From NCBI RefSeq assembly GCF_001644225.1, contig NZ_LSTV01000001.1, positions 868,001-932,000 of the forward strand: a stretch of 64,000 nucleotides of DNA, in the 5' to 3' direction. Of this stretch, positions 41,706 through 49,094 are shown in pieces; position 1 is the stretch's first letter; the number at the start of each line of letters is the position of its first letter. A program made the position numbers and the translations under genes. This DNA is from Microbacterium oleivorans (GTDB lineage: Bacteria > Actinomycetota > Actinomycetes > Actinomycetales > Microbacteriaceae). The notes beneath the pieces are model-generated. The model ran no database searches. It was given only the letters and a program-made list of their open reading frames with translations, and was not told where the DNA came from.

Positions 41706-42962
41706 ATGGGACGCGGTGACGGGACGGGGCGGATCGTCTCGCCCGACGGCGCCGACGACACCGGCACCCGCATCCTCCACGTCGACATGGACGCGTTCTA
41801 CGCGTCGGTCGAGGTCCTCTACGACCCCTCCCTGGCGGGCAAGCCGCTCATCGTCGGCGGCATGGAGGGGCGCGGCGTCGTCTCGAGCGCCTCGTACGAG
41901 GCTCGGCGCTTCGGCGTGCGCTCCGCGATGTCGGTCGGCCGCGCCCTGCAGCTGTGCCCGCAGGCGATCGTCGTCGTGCCGCGGTTCGAGCGCTACTCGG
42001 AGCTGTCGAAGAAGGTCATGGCCATCTTCCGCGACGTCACCCCGCTCGTGGAGCCGCTCTCGATCGACGAGGCGTTCCTCGATGTGAGCGGCGCGCGCCG
42101 GCTGTGGGGGAGTCCCGGCGAGATCGCCCGCATGGTCCGGCGTCGCGTGCTCGACGAGACCGGACTGACGTGCAGCATCGGCGTCGCGGCCACGAAGCAC
42201 GTCGCCAAGATCGCCTCGACCGTGTCGAAGCCCGACGGCCTCCTCATCGTCAGTGAGTCGGAGACCCAGGCGTTCCTCGCGGCGCGGCCCGTGGGCGCGC
42301 TGTGGGGCGTGGGACCGAAAGCAGCCGAGGCGCTCGAGGCCCGCGGCATCCGGATGGTGTCGGACATCCTGAACACGCCCCGGGGCGTGCTCGACCGGGC
42401 GCTGGGACCGGCGATGGGGGCACGGGTGTCGCAGCTGGCCCGCGGGATCGATCCGCGGTCCGTGCAGACCGAGCACACCGAGAAGAGCGTGGGTCACGAG
42501 GAGACCTTCCTCGAGGACGTGTCCGACGTCGCGACGCTGCGGAGCGAGTTCCGGCGGTTGTCGGACCGGGTCGCGAGCCGCCTCCGCGCGGGCGGCTGGG
42601 AGGCCCGCACGATCGCGGTGAAGGTGCGGTTCTCCGACTTCACGACGCTGTCGCGGTCGGTGAGCGTCCCCGAGCCCACCAACGTCGGCCAACGCATCGG
42701 CGACGTCGCCCTCGATCTCTTCTCGAAGATCGACCTCGTGCAACCCGTGCGCCTCATCGGCGTCCGCGGCGAGAAGCTGACCACCGACGGGGTGGGCGGC
42801 CTCGCACTGTGGGACGACGATGCCGAGTGGCGCCGCGTCGACGCCGCGCTCGACGACGCGCGCTCGCGCTTCGGGCGCGGCGCCGTGACGCGGGCGAGCA
42901 CACTCGGCCCGAGACGCGACGTCAATGCGCTGCCGACCAACCCGCGACCGGTGCAGGAGTGA
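41706..42962 (+). CDS. dinB: DNA polymerase IV (Y-family)
   Basis: Error-prone translesion polymerase. The 418-residue protein has the palm catalytic motifs ILHVDMDAFYASVE and LSIDEAFLDVSG, the GIAATK-like SIGVAATKHVAKIAS, thumb HhH LWGVGPKAAEALEARGI, and the little-finger domain (about 250-365). No clear beta-clamp motif is visible at the C-terminus. I see no LexA-type box upstream. Confidence 0.94.
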   Translation: MGRGDGTGRIVSPDGADDTGTRILHVDMDAFYASVEVLYDPSLAGKPLIVGGMEGRGVVSSASYEARRFGVRSAMSVGRALQLCPQAIVVVPRFERYSELSKKVMAIFRDVTPLVEPLSIDEAFLDVSGARRLWGSPGEIARMVRRRVLDETGLTCSIGVAATKHVAKIASTVSKPDGLLIVSESETQAFLAARPVGALWGVGPKAAEALEARGIRMVSDILNTPRGVLDRALGPAMGARVSQLARGIDPRSVQTEHTEKSVGHEETFLEDVSDVATLRSEFRRLSDRVASRLRAGGWEARTIAVKVRFSDFTTLSRSVSVPEPTNVGQRIGDVALDLFSKIDLVQPVRLIGVRGEKLTTDGVGGLALWDDDAEWRRVDAALDDARSRFGRGAVTRASTLGPRRDVNALPTNPRPVQE

Positions 42963-43006
42963 GGATGCGTCACGCGCAAGCCCCTGTGCGCGACCGTGCG
43001 ACCGGC

Positions 43007-43012
43007 TAGCGT
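43007..43012 (+). promoter_or_regulatory. -10 box (TAGCGT) before the small gene at 43020
   Basis: TAGCGT ends 7 nt before the ATG at 43020, which favours this start over an in-frame ATG 24 nt upstream. Confidence 0.45.
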
Positions 43013-43019
43013 GGTCGTC

Positions 43020-43337
43020 ATGGCCAACCTCCCTCTCGAACTCGGCAAGCAGTTCGCGTCCCTCGGTGTCACGAGCGTCTACGGCGAGCAGCAGGACGTC
43101 GACGGCATCCGGCTCATCCCCGTCGCCCTCACCTGGTCGGGCTTCGGCGCGGGGGAGGACCCCAACGGCGGCGGCGGTGGTGGCGGCGGTGCCGCGATCC
43201 CGGTCGGCGCCTACATCCGCAAGGGCGACGACCTGCGGTTCGAGCCGAACCTCGTGTCGCTCCTCGCCGTCGGGATCCCCTTCGTGTGGGTCGCCGGACG
43301 GGCGCTCAGCCGCGTCATCCGTGCCCTCACCCGCTGA
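43020..43337 (+). CDS. Small glycine-rich protein resembling the GerW/YtfJ family
   Basis: The 105-residue protein has ASLGVTSVYGEQQDVDGIRLIPVALTW, a glycine stretch of eight residues, AAIPVGAYIRKGDDLRFEPN and a C-terminal hydrophobic helix (about 82-97). This order of strand, Gly-loop, strand and helix is like spore-associated GerW/YtfJ proteins, which also occur in non-sporulating actinobacteria. Function unknown. Its 3' end overlaps the next gene by 17 nt. Confidence 0.7.
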   Translation: MANLPLELGKQFASLGVTSVYGEQQDVDGIRLIPVALTWSGFGAGEDPNGGGGGGGGAAIPVGAYIRKGDDLRFEPNLVSLLAVGIPFVWVAGRALSRVIRALTR

Positions 43338-43896
43338 CTCCTCCCTCACCACTGCGGCCGCGGCGGGGATCAAGCGGGTCGCCGACGCGGTGAACGCGGC
43401 GCCCAGCGTCCCGGTTCTCGTCCTGATCGACGGACGCTCGGGTGCTGGCAAATCGACCTTCGCCGACACGCTGGCCGCGCGGTTCCCGGATGCGGCCGTC
43501 GTTCGGCTCGATGACGTCTATCCGGGGTGGGACGGCCTGCGGGCGGCGACCGACATCGTGCACGAACGGGTCCTGACGCCGCTCCGGCGCGGGGAGGCCG
43601 CTCGATGGCCGCTGTGGGACTGGTCCCGCGACAGACCGTCGGGACGTCACGCGACGGTGGACCCCGCCCCGGTGATCATTGTCGAGGGGGCCGGCGTCCT
43701 CACCGCGGCATCCGCCGCTCTCGCGGACATCACGGTCTGGCTGGACGCACCGGATGTCGCGCGCAAGACGCGCGCCCTCGCCCGCGACGGCGACGCCTAT
43801 CGCCCGCACTGGGAGCGGTGGGCGGCGCAGGAGGACGCGCACCTGCGCGAGAACCGACCGGCCGAACTCGCCCGGATCGTCGTGCCGCTGCCCTGA
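43321..43896 (+). CDS. P-loop kinase-like protein (uridine-kinase fold)
   Basis: The 191-residue protein has a Walker A loop LIDGRSGAGKSTFADTLAARF near residue 40, a VVRLDDVYPGWDGL segment as in uridine kinase/phosphoribulokinase relatives, IIVEGAGVL (Walker B-like) and a lid ARDGDAYRPHWERWAAQEDAHLREN. Probably phosphorylates a small molecule; substrate unknown. The GTG start at 43321 lies inside the end of the preceding gene, so coupling is likely. Confidence 0.85.
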   Translation: MPSPADSSLTTAAAAGIKRVADAVNAAPSVPVLVLIDGRSGAGKSTFADTLAARFPDAAVVRLDDVYPGWDGLRAATDIVHERVLTPLRRGEAARWPLWDWSRDRPSGRHATVDPAPVIIVEGAGVLTAASAALADITVWLDAPDVARKTRALARDGDAYRPHWERWAAQEDAHLRENRPAELARIVVPLP

Positions 43897-43903
43897 CCGG
43901 GCC

Positions 43904-44392
43904 TCAACCGTCGAGGGCGCGGACGAGCACGTCGAGTCGGTACCCGACCCACTCGTAAACCCCGAAGCGCGGATCCCCGTCGCCGTCGTGGTCCTCGCCG
44001 GTGACGCCGAGTCGCTCCGCGAGCACGAGCCGCAGCGCGGCGAGGGTCCGCAGCCACGCGCCGGCGACCTCCGGCGTCAGCTCGACGACCAGCGCGTCCT
44101 CGGCCTGGGTGCGGTCGAGCTCCGCGGGGTCCAGGTCGCGTCCGTCCCGGCGCAGCGACGCGCGCACCACCCCGGCATCCGTCAGCCGTCGCTCCAGGAT
44201 GTCGTCCTGCGTGAGCCGGCGGAACTCCGCGGCTGCGTCGGCGTCGTCGCGGTAGGCATCGGGGACGAGCCGGCGGACGGCGGGATCGCGAGCGTCGCGC
44301 TCGGCCACGACCTCCTCGAACTGCGCGAGAAGGTCCGACAGGTGCGCCGCCTCGAGCAGCGTGAGCTCGAGGGTGATTCGCCGACCGGTCAC
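43904..44392 (-). CDS. DUF2017 protein
   Basis: The 162-residue acidic protein is DUF2017, actinobacteria-specific, always directly after clpS. Its sequence is mostly helical with several charged surfaces (LTLLEAAHLSDLLAQFEEVV at the N-terminus, AEDALVVELTPEVAGAWLRTLAALRLVLAERLG split over two helices). Function unknown; the 4-nt overlap with clpS suggests a role in ClpS/ClpC proteolysis, but this is inference. Confidence 0.9.
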   Translation of the reverse strand: MTGRRITLELTLLEAAHLSDLLAQFEEVVAERDARDPAVRRLVPDAYRDDADAAAEFRRLTQDDILERRLTDAGVVRASLRRDGRDLDPAELDRTQAEDALVVELTPEVAGAWLRTLAALRLVLAERLGVTGEDHDGDGDPRFGVYEWVGYRLDVLVRALDG

Positions 44393-44679
44393 GAGCCGGC
44401 CTCGCGCACCGTCGCCCAGAGTCCGTAATCGTGCATCGCCTGCGCGTGGAGTTCCATCTGCTCCCGCGACCCTTCGGCCACGACGGCGTGCCCGTCGTGG
44501 TGGACCGCCAGCATCAACCGGTGCGCCTTCTCACGGGAGTACCCGAAGTACTCGCGGAAGACGTGGACGACGTAGCTCATGAGGTTCACCGGGTCGTTCC
44601 AGACGACCGTCTGCCAGGGACCCGAGGTGGATGCCTGCAGGTCGACCTGTTCGTCGAGGTCGGGGCTCGCGATGCTCAT
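44389..44679 (-). CDS. clpS: ATP-dependent Clp protease adaptor ClpS
   Basis: ClpS binds N-degron substrates and delivers them to ClpC/ClpA. The 96-residue protein has the core WNDPVNLMSYVVHVFREYFGY with the conserved N-D-P pocket and KAHRLMLAVHHDGHAVVAEG. The ATG at 44679 gives a normal length and has no better alternative. It lies 1 nt after the zincin gene and overlaps DUF2017. Confidence 0.96.
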   Translation of the reverse strand: MSIASPDLDEQVDLQASTSGPWQTVVWNDPVNLMSYVVHVFREYFGYSREKAHRLMLAVHHDGHAVVAEGSREQMELHAQAMHDYGLWATVREAGS

Positions 44680-44680
44680 G

Positions 44681-45031
44681 TCACGCCCATCCCAGTTCGT
44701 GCAGTCGTGTGTCGTCGATCCCGTAGAAGTGGGCGATCTCGTGCACGAGTGTCGTGTGCACCTCGTCGCGCAGCTGATCGAGGTCGTCGCACGCATCCAG
44801 GTGCGGCTCGCGGTAGACGATGATGCGGTCGGGGAGATCCCCCATTCCGTACCGGTCGCGCTCGGTCAGGGCGAGGCCGTCGTACAGTCCGAGCAGATCG
44901 AGGGATCCGTCCTCGGGACGGTCCTCGACGACGAAGACGACGTTGTCGAGACCGGCGACCATCTCATCGGGCAGGGCGTCGAGTTCGGACGCCACGAGGT
45001 CCTCGAAGGCCTCGGCATCCATCTCGATCAC
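44681..45031 (-). CDS. Zincin-like metallopeptidase family protein
   Basis: The 116-residue protein has the zinc-protease motif TLVHEIAHFYGIDDTRLHELGW (HExxH with a downstream His), as in the minigluzincin/DUF1025 group. N-terminal half: ALDLLPDEM-like segment and DRIIVYREPHLDACDD. Substrates unknown. It is first in the zincin-clpS-DUF2017 operon, consistent with a role in protein turnover. Start: GTG at 45031 (an ATG at 45022 is possible). Confidence 0.88.
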   Translation of the reverse strand: MIEMDAEAFEDLVASELDALPDEMVAGLDNVVFVVEDRPEDGSLDLLGLYDGLALTERDRYGMGDLPDRIIVYREPHLDACDDLDQLRDEVHTTLVHEIAHFYGIDDTRLHELGWA

Positions 45032-45056
45032 GATCGCGCCTCATGAGGGGAAAGCA

Positions 45057-45133
45057 TGGGGTGAGTAACGGGACTCGAACCCGCGACCCCCTGGACCACA
45101 ACCAGGTGCTCTACCAACTGAGCTATACCCACC
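45057..45133 (-). tRNA. tRNA-His (GTG)
   Basis: The minus strand folds into a full cloverleaf: acceptor GTGGGTA/TACTCAC, D-arm, anticodon stem CCTGG/CCAGG with loop TTGTGGT (anticodon GTG), and T-arm GCGGG-TTCGAAC-CCGTT region. It has the genome-encoded extra G(-1), discriminator C73, which are tRNA-His identity marks, and an encoded CCA. Confidence 0.97.
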
Positions 45134-45166
45134 ATGTGCCCGTCTCCGGGCAACCACACAAGTGTA

Positions 45167-45787
45167 TTACAGACCCGAGGCGAACGATGACACCGTCGCG
45201 GCCGCGGCGCTCCGCGCGTCGTCGCTCGTCGGTCCGGGGGCGGCGACGAAGACCGTCTCGCGGTAGTACGCGAGTTCGCGGATGCTCTCGCGGATGTCGG
45301 CGAGGGCGCGGTGTCCGCCGTCCTTCGCGGGGGCGTTGAAGTACGCGCGGGGGTACCAGCGCCGGGCCAGTTCCTTCACGCTCGACACGTCCACGTTGCG
45401 GTAATGCAGCCACCGGTCGACACGCGGCATGTAGCGGGCGAGGAACATCCGGTCCGTGCCGATCGTGTTGCCCGCCAGCGGCGCCTTGCCCTCGGGCACG
45501 AAGCGCTGGATGTACTCGAGCACCTGGAACTCGGCGTCGGCGAGGCTGACGCCGTTCGGGATCTCGGTCAGCAGCCCCGAGCTCTCGTGCATCTTCGTGA
45601 CGAAGTCGTTCATGTGGGCGAGGGCTGAGTCGTCCGGCTTGATGACGATCTGGAACCCCGGGTCGAGCACGCGGAGGTCGAAGTCGGTGATGACGACGGC
45701 GACCTCGACGAGCTCGTCCACCGACAGGTCGAGGCCCGTCATCTCGCAGTCGATCCAGACGAGGCGGTCGTTCTCCGCAGCTGACAC
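45167..45787 (-). CDS. orn: Oligoribonuclease
   Basis: Degrades short RNA oligomers (including pGpG) to mononucleotides. The 206-residue DEDDh exonuclease has [12 protein letters not shown] (first Asp-Glu), [11 protein letters not shown], and [14 protein letters not shown] (final Asp with His). The GTG at 45787 has GGGAGGAG directly upstream; an ATG 33 nt earlier gives an extra [11 protein letters not shown] and is not favoured. It lies between tRNA-Arg and tRNA-His on the same strand and ends in TAA. Confidence 0.96.
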   Translation of the reverse strand: MSAAENDRLVWIDCEMTGLDLSVDELVEVAVVITDFDLRVLDPGFQIVIKPDDSALAHMNDFVTKMHESSGLLTEIPNGVSLADAEFQVLEYIQRFVPEGKAPLAGNTIGTDRMFLARYMPRVDRWLHYRNVDVSSVKELARRWYPRAYFNAPAKDGGHRALADIRESIRELAYYRETVFVAAPGPTSDDARSAAAATVSSFASGL

Positions 45788-45832
45788 GTGGTCTCCTCCC
45801 ACAGGAGTCGGCGTGGTCACGGCGACTCGGAG

Positions 45833-45905
45833 CCCCTCCAGGAGGATTCGAACCCCCGACCTGGCGGGTAGAAACCGCTCGCTCTGTCCACTGAGCTATG
45901 GAGGG
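45833..45905 (-). tRNA. tRNA-Arg (TCT)
   Basis: Acceptor CCCTCCA/TGGAGGG, D-arm GCTC...GAGC, anticodon loop TTTCTAC (anticodon TCT, reads AGA), and T-arm with TTCGAAT. Discriminator G73; CCA is not encoded. The anticodon stem has an A27-C43 mismatch at its outer pair. Confidence 0.95.
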
Positions 45906-45932
45906 AAGGATGCTCGTTCCCCAGGCTACCGC

Positions 45933-46541
45933 TCAGACCGCGATGGTCGCTCGGCGCACGCGCAGGGCCCGCCAGCGTGCCGACAGGTCGAGCGCGAGGT
46001 GGACGCCGGGGCCGATGAGGACGGCGAACAGGACGGTCCCGAGCCCGACCGTGCCGCCGAGGAGCCAGCCGGTGACGAGCACGCTGCCCTCGACCGCGAA
46101 CCGGCACACCCAGATCGGCCAGCCGAAGCGGGCGTGCAGCCCCGTCATGAGTCCGTCCCGAGGGCCCGGCCCGAGGTCGGCCCCGAGGTAGATCCCGGAT
46201 GCGGCGGCGATGAGCGCGATGCCCAGGAGGAAGACGACGACACCCCAGAGGTAGTTCCCGACCGGGGGGATCACGGCCAGCGCGCCCTGCATGACCGTCC
46301 CGACGACGAGGATGTTCGCGATCGTCCCGATCCCGGGCTTCTGACGGAGCGGGATCCACGCCAGCAGGACGAGGGCGCCGGTGAGGACGACGATCCAGCC
46401 GATGCCGATCCCGGTCTGCAGCGCGAGTCCCTCGGCGAGCACCGTCCAGGGGTCGAGGCCGATGCCGGCCTGGACGAGCACGGCGCATCCGATGCCGAAG
46501 AGAGCGAGGCCGACGACGAGACGGACGAGGCGGAGGGTCAT
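45933..46541 (-). CDS. YczE/YitT-like membrane protein
   Basis: The 202-residue protein has about five to six membrane helices with the YczE-type GLALFGIGCAVLVQAGIGLDPWTVL N-terminus and the conserved GADLGPGPRDGLMTGL loop. Function unknown. It is divergent from a MocR regulator, and a group of MocR genes paired with YczE-type genes has been described, so its expression is likely controlled by that regulator. ATG at 46541 with a weak TACGCT -10 box 11 nt away. Confidence 0.87.
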   Translation of the reverse strand: MTLRLVRLVVGLALFGIGCAVLVQAGIGLDPWTVLAEGLALQTGIGIGWIVVLTGALVLLAWIPLRQKPGIGTIANILVVGTVMQGALAVIPPVGNYLWGVVVFLLGIALIAAASGIYLGADLGPGPRDGLMTGLHARFGWPIWVCRFAVEGSVLVTGWLLGGTVGLGTVLFAVLIGPGVHLALDLSARWRALRVRRATIAV

Positions 46542-46559
46542 GAGTCCATTCCAGCGTAC

Positions 46560-46586
46560 GATTGGCCTCCTGCACACAGTCCAATC
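46560..46586. promoter_or_regulatory. Inverted repeat, candidate MocR operator
   Basis: GATTGG-N15-CCAATC lies in the 60-bp gap between the divergent yczE-like and MocR genes. The right arm also forms a TTGGAC -35-like element for the yczE-like gene on the minus strand, so binding there could block or activate it. Confidence 0.5.
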
Positions 46587-46601
46587 TCGGATCGGTGGAC
46601 C

Positions 46602-48026
46602 ATGGACTCTCGAATCGGCGCCCGGACCCTCGCCAGCGCCCTCGGCGGCTGGCGGACGCGGACGCCCACCTACGAAGCCCTCGCCGACGGCATCCGACTG
46701 CTCTGCCTCGACAACCGCATCCCGGCCAACACCGCTCTTCCCGCCGAGCGGGAGCTCGCCGTCACCCTCGGACTCAGCCGCGCGACCGTCGCCGCCGCCT
46801 ACCGCTCCCTGCGCGACAGCGGTCACATCGAGAGCACCCGCGGATCGGGGAGCGTGACGCTCCCGCAGGTGCGCCGCGGGACGGGCCGGGTCTTCGACGA
46901 CGGGGACGGCATCGACCTGCAGCAGGCGAGTCCTGCTGCGTGGCCCGGGCTCGCGGGGATCATCGCAGAGGTCGGTGCCGATGCGGCATCCCTCGTCGGC
47001 CGACCGGGCTACGACATCGTCGGCAGCAGCGAGCTGCGCACGGCGATCGCGGACCGGTACACGATGCGCGGCCTCCCGACTGCTCCCGACGAGATCCTGG
47101 TGACGAACGGAGGCCAGCACGCCATCCATCTCGTCACCTCCGCCCTCCTGCGTCCGGGCACGACGGCGCTGCTCGAGACGCCCACCTACCCGCACGCGAC
47201 CGAGGCGATCAAGGCGACGGGCGCAAGGGTGACGGGGACCCCGGTCACCGTGGAGGACGGCTGGGACCTCGACCGCGCGGTCCAGGCCTTCCGCCGTGCC
47301 CGGCCCACCCTCGCGTACCTCATGCCGTGGTTCCAGAATCCGACAGGTCGGAGCATGACGACGGCAGATGCGGCGACGTTCCGCGCCGCGGCCGACGGCG
47401 CGGGCACCGTGCTCGTGATCGACGAGACGACGGCGGAGCTCTCCATCGACGGCGACACCCCCGCGGCGCTCGACTTCGGCCCGCGCGCCGTCCGGATCGG
47501 CTCCCTCGGCAAGACGGTCTGGGGCGGACTGCGTGTGGGATGGGTGCGCGCCGAGCGGGCGTTCGTCCGCCGCCTCGTCGCGTCGCGGCCGCGGCGGGAC
47601 CTCGGGACGGCGGAGTTCGAGCAGGCCGTCGCGACGCGGCTGGTCCGCTCGATGCACGAGATCCTGCCCCAGCGGGCGGAGCTGCTCGGACGGGGGAGGG
47701 ATGCCGCCGTCGCCGCGCTGCGCGAGATGGCGCCGACCTGGTCGGTGCCGGTGCCCCGTGGCGGTGTCTCGCTCTGGGTCGGGCTGGACGCGCCGCGCAG
47801 CGGCGGCCTGGTCCTGGCGGCTCGTCGCGAGGGGGTGCTCCTCTCGGCGGGTCCGCGCTTCTCGGTGGACGGCGGCTACGACGGACACCTGCGCCTGCCC
47901 TTCACCGCACCGGCGGAGCAGATCCGTCAGGCTGTCGCCGTGCTGGCGCGCGTGTGGCCGGAGGTGACCGGTCGCACCGCGCTCCACCCCGTCGAGGAGC
48001 GCGAAGCGGTCGCCGCGATCGTCTGA
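46602..48026 (+). CDS. MocR/PdxR-type regulator (GntR helix-turn-helix fused to an aminotransferase fold)
   Basis: The 474-residue protein has an N-terminal winged helix (about 15-85, with LPAERELAVTLGLSRATVAAAYRSLRDSGHI), a linker, and a fold-type I aminotransferase domain with the PLP lysine in RIGSLGKTVWGGLRVGW. MocR proteins sense PLP or amino-acid adducts. Effector here unknown; control of the divergent YczE-like gene is likely. It is not a sole enzyme because of the DNA-binding domain. Confidence 0.93.
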   Translation: MDSRIGARTLASALGGWRTRTPTYEALADGIRLLCLDNRIPANTALPAERELAVTLGLSRATVAAAYRSLRDSGHIESTRGSGSVTLPQVRRGTGRVFDDGDGIDLQQASPAAWPGLAGIIAEVGADAASLVGRPGYDIVGSSELRTAIADRYTMRGLPTAPDEILVTNGGQHAIHLVTSALLRPGTTALLETPTYPHATEAIKATGARVTGTPVTVEDGWDLDRAVQAFRRARPTLAYLMPWFQNPTGRSMTTADAATFRAAADGAGTVLVIDETTAELSIDGDTPAALDFGPRAVRIGSLGKTVWGGLRVGWVRAERAFVRRLVASRPRRDLGTAEFEQAVATRLVRSMHEILPQRAELLGRGRDAAVAALREMAPTWSVPVPRGGVSLWVGLDAPRSGGLVLAARREGVLLSAGPRFSVDGGYDGHLRLPFTAPAEQIRQAVAVLARVWPEVTGRTALHPVEEREAVAAIV

Positions 48027-48033
48027 ACGACCG

Positions 48034-48279
48034 TCAGCGGGAGTCGTGGAGGGCGGCGACGGCGTCCTCGACGCGCCAGAACTCCCCGACGTCGACGAAC
48101 CCGCCCGCCGCGGCGCGGTAGCGTCGGGCGCGGTAGCGGCATCCGTCACCGTCACCGGTCCGTGCGACGTGGCCGATCACGCGCCCCGACCCGTCGACGA
48201 CACGCGCCACGCGGTCGGACACCGTGACCAACCGGTATGCACGGAGCCGGTGGGCGGTGCTCGCTGCGATGGTGCTCAT
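48034..48279 (-). CDS. Small conserved-looking hypothetical protein
   Basis: The 81-residue basic protein (AYRLVTVSDRVARVVDGSGRVIGHVARTGD, then YRARRYRAAAGGFVDVGEFWRVEDAVAALHDSR) has no recognised domain. GGAGGAGG upstream of the ATG and coding-like GC3 support it as real. It converges on the MocR gene. Confidence 0.6.
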   Translation of the reverse strand: MSTIAASTAHRLRAYRLVTVSDRVARVVDGSGRVIGHVARTGDGDGCRYRARRYRAAAGGFVDVGEFWRVEDAVAALHDSR

Positions 48280-48401
48280 GGTCCCTCCTCCGACGGGTCC
48301 ACACGGTACGCTCGGCCTCCGACACTCCTCCCTCGGGGAACAGCGCAGCCGTCGCGCGCGTTGTCACCGGTGACGATCCAACAGTGAAAGGAAGGTCTCG
48401 C

Positions 48402-48926
48402 ATGCAGACCTATGTGCTTGCCGGAGGCTGCTTCTGGTGTCTCGACGCCGCCTACCGCGCTCTCAACGGAGTCGTCTCGGTGGAGTCGGGATACGTCGGC
48501 GGATCGGTGCCGTCGCCGACCTACGAGCAGGTGTGCACCGGGACCACCGGGCACGCCGAGGCGGTCAAGGTGACCTTCGACGAGGAGATCATCCCGTCCG
48601 ACGTCATCCTCGATGCGTTCTTCACGATGCACGACCCGCGGCAGCTGAACCGCCAGGGCAACGACGTCGGCACCCAGTACCGGTCGGCGATGTTCCCCGC
48701 CGACGACGCGCAGCGCGAGACGTTCGAGCGTGCCGCCGAGCGCGCCGCCGACTGGTGGGGCGGCGGACTCGTCACCACCATGGAGCCGCTGACGGAGTGG
48801 TACCCGGCCGAGGACTACCACCAGGACTTCTTCGCGAAGAACCCCGGTCAGGGCTACTGCCTCGCCGTCGCCGTCCCGAAGGTGAATAAGGTCCGGGCGC
48901 GGTTCGGCGAGTACGCCCGCAGCTGA
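48402..48926 (+). CDS. msrA: Peptide methionine sulfoxide reductase MsrA
   Basis: Repairs the S-form of methionine sulfoxide in proteins. The 174-residue protein has the catalytic GGCFWCLDAAYRALNGV, SGYVGG, YRSAMFPADD and the C-terminal HQDFFAKNPGQGYC with a resolving cysteine. The ATG at 48402 has a GAAAGGAAGG site; an upstream open frame is not supported. Confidence 0.95.
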   Translation: MQTYVLAGGCFWCLDAAYRALNGVVSVESGYVGGSVPSPTYEQVCTGTTGHAEAVKVTFDEEIIPSDVILDAFFTMHDPRQLNRQGNDVGTQYRSAMFPADDAQRETFERAAERAADWWGGGLVTTMEPLTEWYPAEDYHQDFFAKNPGQGYCLAVAVPKVNKVRARFGEYARS

Positions 48927-48937
48927 GCCTCCTCCAC

Positions 48938-48984
48938 AACGCCTCGGCCCCCAATCGGTTCCACCGGTCGGGGGCCGAGGCGTT
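48938..48984 (+). terminator. Hairpin terminator after msrA
   Basis: A 15-bp stem (AACGCCTCGGCCCCC / GGGGGCCGAGGCGTT) follows 12 nt after msrA. The 17-nt loop itself contains a small GGT/ACC pairing. No T tract beyond TT. Confidence 0.7.
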
Positions 48985-49017
48985 CGTGCGTGCGGTTCCG
49001 GCCCGATTCTGAGGGGG

Positions 49018-49073
49018 CTCCGACGCCCGCCGGGCACGCGGGCGTCGGAGCATCATCCGGGCACGCCGTGCCC
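49018..49073 (+). other. Two stacked hairpins in the ssb leader
   Basis: A perfect 13-bp hairpin (49018-49030 with 49038-49050, loop CGGGCAC) is followed by a 6-bp hairpin (GGGCAC-GCC-GTGCCC, 49059-49073). The loop of the first has the same sequence as the left arm of the second, so the two could exchange partners. The SD (AAGGAG) follows at 49084. Confidence 0.6.
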
Positions 49074-49094
49074 CCGACCTCTCAAGGAGTCGCA

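Noticed and set aside
43141..43200. Glycine codon run as a phase-variable repeat
   Set aside because: The codons are mixed GGC and GGT, which does not form a simple slippage tract.
45057..45905. Integration hotspot at the two tRNA genes
   Set aside because: The DNA on both sides is ordinary core genome. I see no duplicated tRNA 3' ends.
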